Positions 1 to 3,527 of a stretch of 6,641 nucleotides of DNA are shown one piece after another. The DNA is from Candidatus Hodarchaeota archaeon (GTDB lineage Archaea > Asgardarchaeota > Heimdallarchaeia > Hodarchaeales > Hodarchaeaceae), in contig JAEOTU010000380.1 of the NCBI GenBank assembly GCA_016839665.1, positions 1 to 6,641 on the forward strand, in the 5' to 3' direction. Within the stretch, counting starts at the first letter, position 1. Every line of letters begins with the position of its first letter. The position numbers and the translations under genes are program-made. A model generated the notes under the pieces. That model was not told the origin of the DNA, made no database searches, and saw only the letters and a program-made list of their open reading frames with translations.

Positions 1-74
1 GCCCGCATGAGGTAGTTTGGATATCCTGGAGCCCTGCGGAGGCTCCTACTCGGGTTCGAATCCCGATGCGGGCA
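1..74 (+). tRNA. tRNA-Arg (anticodon GCG)
   Basis: The sequence folds as a full cloverleaf. The acceptor stem 1-7 pairs perfectly with 67-73 and the discriminator base is A74. The anticodon stem 29-33/41-45 encloses the loop CTGCGGA, giving anticodon GCG (36-38), which reads CGC arginine codons. The T arm 50-66 has five pairs and loop TTCGAAT. The D arm has three pairs plus a T-T mismatch at its inner end, and the conserved A14, G15 and GG (19-20) are present. No CCA is encoded, as is usual in archaea. The gene begins at the window edge, so its promoter is not visible. There is no T-run just downstream, which fits the native 3' flank having been replaced by an integrated element. The integrase module follows directly, making the tRNA 3' half the likely attachment site. 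Confidence 0.95.
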
Positions 75-75
75 T
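52..75 (+). other. Candidate attachment site (attL-like) in the 3' end of tRNA-Arg
   Basis: The T-arm and 3' acceptor segment of the tRNA recur once more in the window, inverted, at 1739-1762. Sixteen bases (GGGTTCGAATCCCGAT) are identical, and four of the next eight match. A tyrosine integrase gene lies just downstream, and archaeal integrases of this class commonly recombine in tRNA T-loops or 3' ends. The exact crossover point cannot be read from one sequence. Confidence 0.5.
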
Positions 76-80
76 CAAAA

Positions 81-113
81 ATAGTACTATATTATAAATA
101 CTAGAAATACTAT
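81..113 (+). repeat. TACTAG-type repeats over the promoter of the integrase operon
   Basis: Positions 81-90 form a perfect 10-bp palindrome (ATAGTACTAT). Positions 96-113 are a tandem 9-bp repeat, AAATACTAG then AAATACTAT, with one mismatch. The repeats overlap the TATA-like box at 93-100 and lie between the tRNA and the first element gene. Related TACTAG units occur at 1769-1784 beside the inverted att copy. They could be operators for the ribbon-helix-helix protein encoded next, arm sites for the integrase, or both. That role is inferred from position and repetition. Confidence 0.5.
93..100 (+). promoter_or_regulatory. TATA box of the RHH/integrase operon
   Basis: TATAAATA is a good archaeal TATA box. 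Transcription would start about 25 bases downstream, near 122, just before the ATG at 130 and after the alternative ATG at 112. It therefore helps decide the start codon. The direct repeats at 96-113 overlap it, suggesting repression by a protein bound there. Confidence 0.5.
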
Positions 114-129
114 GCAGGTAGTGCTAATT

Positions 130-675
130 ATGCCACGACCTGTAAAACCCACCCACGCATTAGACCGTGTAGTTAAAGTCTATGCTGAAAGTATAGAACA
201 ATGCCAGCGGTGGAAAAGGGCTGCAAAGGCCAAGAATACATGTCTATCTAGATATGCAAGGGAGGTTCTTGATTCTTTTATTTCGGGGGATTGGGGTTCA
301 AAAGAAGCTTTAGAATTAGAAAAACAAATTCTTGAGCTTCAAAATAATAATGCATTGCTCTCAGCTGAAAATGCCAAACTCAAGGCGATTTGCAGCCGCT
401 TAGAACAAAATCTAGTGTCTTTAGAGGAACAGTTGAGAGAAATAAAATATGGTTCTTATCTTGATAAAGATTTCAGTGGAAAAAGAGAACTTAATTCCGA
501 GTTGATTAAATTATTCAAAGATAAAAAGCGCCTTAGAGAAGAGGATATTTTTACATTGCTACATATCGATTCAAACAACATAAAAGATAATGAAATCATT
601 CTCAATCAAATCAATGTACTACTTGATTATGGATTGATTATAAGACATAGAGGGGGATATGAGTGGAGAAAATAG
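130..675 (+). CDS. Ribbon-helix-helix / coiled-coil / winged-helix DNA-binding protein, integrase partner
   Basis: The protein has 181 residues from the ATG at 130. An ATG at 112 is in frame but lies before the predicted transcription start, and a weak AGGT purine stretch sits upstream of 130. Three parts are visible. Residues 12-53 have a ribbon-helix-helix pattern: a basic strand (DRVVKVY), a helix, then LSRYAREVLDSFI. Residues about 57-106 are a heptad-rich coiled coil with many Leu, Glu and Lys. Residues about 119-181 look like a winged helix that ends in a YGLIIRHRGGYEWRK wing. The gene overlaps the integrase by 13 bases and must be co-transcribed with it. I infer a DNA-binding accessory factor, either an operon repressor or a recombination directionality factor, working as an oligomer through the coiled coil. 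No exact family is recognised, and the domain calls come from pattern reading. Confidence 0.75.
   Translation: MPRPVKPTHALDRVVKVYAESIEQCQRWKRAAKAKNTCLSRYAREVLDSFISGDWGSKEALELEKQILELQNNNALLSAENAKLKAICSRLEQNLVSLEEQLREIKYGSYLDKDFSGKRELNSELIKLFKDKKRLREEDIFTLLHIDSNNIKDNEIILNQINVLLDYGLIIRHRGGYEWRK
652..665 (+). promoter_or_regulatory. Ribosome binding site and GTG start of the integrase
   Basis: A purine run (GGGGGAT, 652-658) lies a few bases before the GTG at 663-665, inside the end of the upstream gene. This supports the GTG start and translational coupling of the two genes. Confidence 0.5.
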
Positions 676-1637
676 ACGACAAAGAGCTTTTTGATAAGTT
701 CATTGAAGACCTTCAAATCCAAGATAAAACAAAGAAGACTATTGAGAATTATGGCTCATGCGTTAAAGATTATTTATCCTGGTTGCATCAGCAAGGTTAT
801 ATATCAACAGACGTGCAGGGAAGGAAGGGAAACGATATACTTAGAGAATATTTGACTTATCTAAGAAAAAAACAGAAAAATGGGAATGGTGAAACCTTAT
901 CACATGCACGCATTAAAATCTATTTCAGTGCATTAAATTCCTTCTATGATTTTCTGCTATTTGAGGGATTTATTGAGACTACAAATGTGCTTGCAGTCAG
1001 ACGGCGTTATTTGAAGCAGTATAAAAACGGATATACTCTAGCTAACCGGCAGTTTATCTCTGTTGAAAAGATGAGCCAATTTCTGAAAGGAATTTTTAAT
1101 CTCCAGGATAAAACACTTGCTATTGTCTTTGTTAAAACAGGAGTTAGAAAAGGTGAACTTATTGCAATGGATGTTGATGATATTGATTTTGAGGAAAGAA
1201 CCATTACTATCAAAAATCGAAATCTAAGAAAGAGAGAGGATTCAAATTGCGTTGTATTATTTGACGAAGAATGCGCTCAGATTCTAAAATTATGGTTGCA
1301 GCGACGCGAAACTATTGCAAAGGATGGTGAAAAAGCTCTTTTCCTTAATGAATATGGGCATCGTATGAACAAGCATGGGCCGTATAATGCAATTGTATAT
1401 TGGGCTAAACGAGCTGGATTACATAACCCAAATAAATCAAAGTTATCGGATAAATTCGGATGTCATTGTCTTCGTCATTGTTGGACTACATATCTGTTAG
1501 ATAACAAGATGTTTGAGCCTTATGTCGAGTGGTTGCGTGGAGATTCTCCTGGCAAATCCATTGATAAATATAAACATTTCAGAGTGGACAAAGTTCGAAT
1601 CGAATATGATAAAGCAATTCCAAGATTTGGTCTATGA
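663..1637 (+). CDS. Tyrosine recombinase / integrase
   Basis: This 324-residue site-specific recombinase is of the usual length for the family. Residues about 8-110 form the SAM-like core-binding domain. The catalytic domain carries the expected residues: Arg162 in TGVRKGEL, a candidate Lys at 184, His268 and Arg271 in HCLRH, and the nucleophile Tyr303 in SIDKYKHF. The usual second histidine of the LGH box is replaced by LRGDS (Asp294 region), a variant I associate with archaeal integrases. It starts with GTG, overlaps the upstream gene by 13 bases, and lies about 590 bases from the tRNA, as expected for an integrase that catalyses insertion of its element into that tRNA. The frame is intact with all catalytic positions present, so it is probably active or only recently lost. 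A XerA-type housekeeping role is less likely given the tRNA and the regulatory partner. Confidence 0.93.
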   Translation: MEKIDDKELFDKFIEDLQIQDKTKKTIENYGSCVKDYLSWLHQQGYISTDVQGRKGNDILREYLTYLRKKQKNGNGETLSHARIKIYFSALNSFYDFLLFEGFIETTNVLAVRRRYLKQYKNGYTLANRQFISVEKMSQFLKGIFNLQDKTLAIVFVKTGVRKGELIAMDVDDIDFEERTITIKNRNLRKREDSNCVVLFDEECAQILKLWLQRRETIAKDGEKALFLNEYGHRMNKHGPYNAIVYWAKRAGLHNPNKSKLSDKFGCHCLRHCWTTYLLDNKMFEPYVEWLRGDSPGKSIDKYKHFRVDKVRIEYDKAIPRFGL

Positions 1638-1738
1638 TTTCTTAACTATGTCAGGTTTTAATTCATTGTACAAATCAAGTTTGGTGTAGTATAATTACTT
1701 GCATTCATAATATTAGCTTGGTAGTCAAGTCACTCATT

Positions 1739-1762
1739 ATGTCTATATCGGGATTCGAACCC
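1739..1762 (-). repeat. Decayed, inverted copy of the tRNA-Arg 3' end (attR-like)
   Basis: Read on the minus strand, this matches tRNA positions 52-75 at 20 of 24 bases. The T-arm core of 16 bases is identical and the acceptor part reads ATAGACAT where the tRNA has GCGGGCAT. All four differences are transitions of the G-to-A or C-to-T kind, as expected of decay. No D arm, anticodon arm or 5' acceptor half is present, so it is not a tRNA gene. The orientation is opposite to the tRNA, whereas the two ends of a simple integrated element would be direct repeats. Confidence 0.6.
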
Positions 1763-1768
1763 CTAACT

Positions 1769-1784
1769 TACTAGTATACTAGTA
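1769..1784. repeat. 16-bp perfect palindrome made of two TACTAGTA units
   Basis: TACTAGTA occurs twice back to back. Each unit is itself palindromic, so the whole is a perfect 16-bp inverted repeat. It lies six bases from the att-like copy and shares the TACTAG core with the repeats at 81-113. It is a likely binding site for a dimeric protein such as the RHH factor or the integrase arm-binding domain. Function is inferred. Confidence 0.5.
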
Positions 1785-1832
1785 CGTTTTGTATCTGTTG
1801 AGATTACTAAAATTTATGTTCCTTCGAATCGG

Positions 1833-1864
1833 TTTTTTTGACTTCTTCATGTATTTATGAAGAA
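1833..1864 (+). terminator. Likely terminator between convergent genes: T-run and hairpin
   Basis: Seven T residues at 1833-1839 could end transcription of the integrase operon, since archaeal termination relies mainly on T-runs. Next to it is a perfect 8-bp stem (1843-1850 with 1857-1864) with a 6-base loop, placed 17 bases after the stop codon of the minus-strand gene. The hairpin has no T-run on the minus-strand side, so its role there is uncertain. Confidence 0.4.
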
Positions 1865-1881
1865 ATTAGAACGTCTAATGA

Positions 1882-3078
1882 CTAAAGATATTTACAATCA
1901 CCTGGATATAAATCTAATAATTTGTAATTTTTTAAAGATAGTTCAATCTGTTCACTTGTTTTGATTAGTTCTTCTTTAATTTTTATCAGACTAATTATTT
2001 TCTCTCTAACATTTGATATTGAATAAATTATTATTGGCAATTCCATGATTTTTTTATCCATCTCCAAATGTATATTTTCTTCAAATCTCTTATTTGGTTT
2101 ACCCAGAAATTTATTGAGAGGAACAATAAATTCAAGTTCCTTTCGAATTTTGTTTCGTTTATCTATTGTAGCTATTTTTTTATTGATAAGAGATATTTCG
2201 TGTATAGAAGGTAATATTGAATAAATGATATATTCATTCTCAATAAAATTAATTTGTGTTTTAAAATATGTAGGGTTGATAAGTATTGGGATGTTGTTAG
2301 GGTTTTTTTCACATTCATCAAACAAAATCTTATATACCAAATACTTAACCCAATCTGGAATGTGACCTTTTTTTATTTCGATTCCTAGTTGTATCTTTAT
2401 AATCGAATCAATATAATTTAGAGTTTCATCTTCTTCGTACAGGAAGTGATTTACCAGTTTTTTTAAGGATTCCAATTTTTCAATTGGATCTCCCAATGGA
2501 GTTTTTATATGGTTTTTAAAATCTAAAAATAGTAAATTTTTTTCCACAGGTAAATTTTCTTCAAAGTTATAAGATCTATTTGGATGAAGGTAATTAAAAT
2601 ATGTAACAAAAGGAAATCCTAAATTTTTTCGAAATGAAGATAATTGTTCTATCCAAGGGTTAATTACTTCTTTTTTAATATCTTGTGTGTGGTGCAATCT
2701 AGATTCATAAGTTATTTCATCTAAAATCATTCCTGACCTTTGTCTCAATAAATGTTCTTGACCTGGACAATAATACCATGCATCTTTGCCATATCCCCAA
2801 TGTTCAGGCCGTCTTTTTAACCATTCTACTTTTCTACCTTTTACTGTATATAGCTCTTCTAATTTTCTGTTGAAATCTCTTTCACTAATTCTTCTCTCAA
2901 GTTCTATACCTTTATTCTTATATTTTGGTAAATTCTTAATTTTTTCAATTATTTGTTCTTGAGGTTTATTTATAATATCAAGTACTCTTTTACAGTAATC
3001 GCTATTATTTAATGGTCCATCTGCACGTAATACTTCATACATTGTTTTTCTAAGCTGTTTTTCAAGATTTTTATCCAT
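1882..3078 (-). CDS. Unknown AT-rich accessory gene
   Basis: From the ATG at 3078-3076 the product has 398 residues. The frame extends upstream to a GTG at 3138, but the extra 20 residues look non-coding and would overlap the predicted promoter; an ATG at 3087 is also possible. No family is recognised. Residues about 8-38 look like a helix-turn-helix-type helical segment. Residues about 68-104 resemble a winged-helix wing: a basic helix, then KGRKVEWLKRRPEHWGYG and DAWYYC. The rest is largely alpha-helical and rich in Lys, Ile, Leu and Glu, with no transmembrane segment, signal peptide or recognisable nuclease, ATPase or methylase motif. Base composition is markedly lower in G+C than in the peptidase (14 of 60 bases at 2161-2220), which suggests foreign origin. 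It is transcribed toward the integrase and away from the small RHH gene. A cargo or defence role is possible from context, but no function is visible. Confidence 0.7.
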   Translation of the reverse strand: MDKNLEKQLRKTMYEVLRADGPLNNSDYCKRVLDIINKPQEQIIEKIKNLPKYKNKGIELERRISERDFNRKLEELYTVKGRKVEWLKRRPEHWGYGKDAWYYCPGQEHLLRQRSGMILDEITYESRLHHTQDIKKEVINPWIEQLSSFRKNLGFPFVTYFNYLHPNRSYNFEENLPVEKNLLFLDFKNHIKTPLGDPIEKLESLKKLVNHFLYEEDETLNYIDSIIKIQLGIEIKKGHIPDWVKYLVYKILFDECEKNPNNIPILINPTYFKTQINFIENEYIIYSILPSIHEISLINKKIATIDKRNKIRKELEFIVPLNKFLGKPNKRFEENIHLEMDKKIMELPIIIYSISNVREKIISLIKIKEELIKTSEQIELSLKNYKLLDLYPGDCKYL

Positions 3079-3137
3079 TTCTATCATCAATTTTGGGGGT
3101 TGTTGCAGTTCACTGCTAAGATGATTTCCGCACTTCA

Positions 3138-3150
3138 CGAATTATATGTA
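3138..3150. promoter_or_regulatory. TATA-like region between divergent genes
   Basis: The stretch around TTATATG (3142-3148) is near-symmetric and could serve as a TATA box both ways. On the plus strand, a start about 26 bases downstream falls at the ATG at 3175, giving a nearly leaderless transcript. On the minus strand, a start near 3118 leaves a leader of about 30-40 bases before the ATG at 3087 or 3078. This also argues against the longer starts at 3100 (plus) and 3138 (minus). Confidence 0.35.
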
Positions 3151-3174
3151 AAAATCCTGTTGTTGGAATTGTTT

Positions 3175-3378
3175 ATGAGGTGTAAAACCGCGGTAAAATA
3201 TAAGTTTGTCGGAATTCGATTCCGAGAAGACGAAACAGAGCTAATCAGACAGACAGCTTTTGCTCAGGGATGGACGGTGAGTGATTTTATCCGTTGGGCA
3301 GTGAGAAGAGAGTTGGCGCAACTACAGTTGCAGCCGATTTATAGGAAGAAGATTGTGAGAGATAATAAGGAGGTGTGA
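3175..3378 (+). CDS. Small ribbon-helix-helix DNA-binding protein
   Basis: The product has 67 residues from the ATG at 3175. The same frame is open back to a TTG at 3100, but the added residues lie over the likely promoter and do not look conserved. Residues 10-16 (KFVGIRF) form the DNA-contacting strand, 19-31 the first helix, and 35-50 (VSDFIRWAVRRELAQL) the second helix after a GWT turn, which is a typical MetJ/Arc (CopG-like) fold. The tail is basic. It should act as a dimeric transcriptional regulator, possibly of its own divergent promoter and the unknown gene opposite. The gene is followed within 2 bases by a small gene whose ribosome binding site lies inside the end of this one, so the two form an operon. 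It is typical of archaeal plasmid and virus gene sets, though I cannot name a specific family. Confidence 0.7.
   Translation: MRCKTAVKYKFVGIRFREDETELIRQTAFAQGWTVSDFIRWAVRRELAQLQLQPIYRKKIVRDNKEV
3367..3375 (+). promoter_or_regulatory. Near-perfect ribosome binding site
   Basis: AAGGAGGTG, followed by TGATC, matches the archaeal anti-16S consensus GGAGGTGATC almost completely. It lies five bases before a TTG codon at 3381. It is the strongest ribosome binding site in the window and marks a small gene that ordinary ORF length cut-offs would miss. Confidence 0.7.
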
Positions 3379-3380
3379 TC

Positions 3381-3527
3381 TTGGATTTGAAGAGAGATCA
3401 TGAAGTTGTAGGGATTTTAAAGGCAGTTAAGAGAAAAAACCATAAGCTCATCCTTACGTTTGAAATGAAAAAGGAGTTTGTTATTTATCCCCTCAGAAAG
3501 ATCAGTGAAAGAAAGAGTCTCATTTGA
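3381..3527 (+). CDS. Small basic protein, probably truncated at its 3' end
   Basis: This 48-codon frame begins with TTG after a near-perfect ribosome binding site and runs to TGA at 3525-3527. The first part, about residues 7-36 (HEVVGILKAVKRKNHKLILTFEMKKEFVIY), alternates charged and hydrophobic residues like a small beta-sheet protein. From about residue 37 on, the sequence is simply the antisense of the peptidase PKD region, so the native C-terminus appears to have been lost at the junction near 3488. It overlaps the minus-strand peptidase frame by 111 bases, another sign that one or both genes are broken. It forms an operon with the RHH gene. The function is unknown. Confidence 0.5.
   Translation: MDLKRDHEVVGILKAVKRKNHKLILTFEMKKEFVIYPLRKISERKSLI

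Larger units (their letters stand above)
1638..1881. other. Intergenic region between integrase and cargo gene
   Basis: No credible gene is visible here. It holds the inverted tRNA 3' fragment, the palindrome, a T-run at 1833-1839 and a hairpin at 1843-1864. The two flanking genes converge on it. Positions 1638-1738 contain AT-rich sequence in which I recognise nothing. A second TTCGAATC at 1823-1830 is too short to interpret. Confidence 0.6.

Noticed and set aside
1007..1213. Minus-strand open frame of 68 codons inside the integrase
   Set aside because: It is antisense to the catalytic-domain coding sequence, has no ribosome binding site and encodes a low-complexity Ser/Ile-rich product; the integrase frame is clearly real.
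1739..1800. A second tRNA gene on the minus strand
   Set aside because: Only a T-arm-like core is present. The outer two T-stem pairs do not form, and no D arm, anticodon arm or matching 5' acceptor strand is found upstream.
1823..1830. Another att core (TTCGAATC) on the plus strand
   Set aside because: Only eight bases match, six of them a palindrome, and flanking bases do not resemble the tRNA; the same short string also occurs within the integrase gene near 1594.
3100..3174. Longer N-terminus for the RHH gene (TTG at 3100 or ATG at 3121)
   Set aside because: The added residues cover the probable divergent promoter, do not fit the RHH fold, and the ATG at 3175 is positioned correctly for a near-leaderless start.
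3211..3226. T-arm-like string GGAATTCGATTCC in the small RHH gene
   Set aside because: It encodes the conserved DNA-contacting strand (VGIRF) of the RHH fold, and it differs from the tRNA core.
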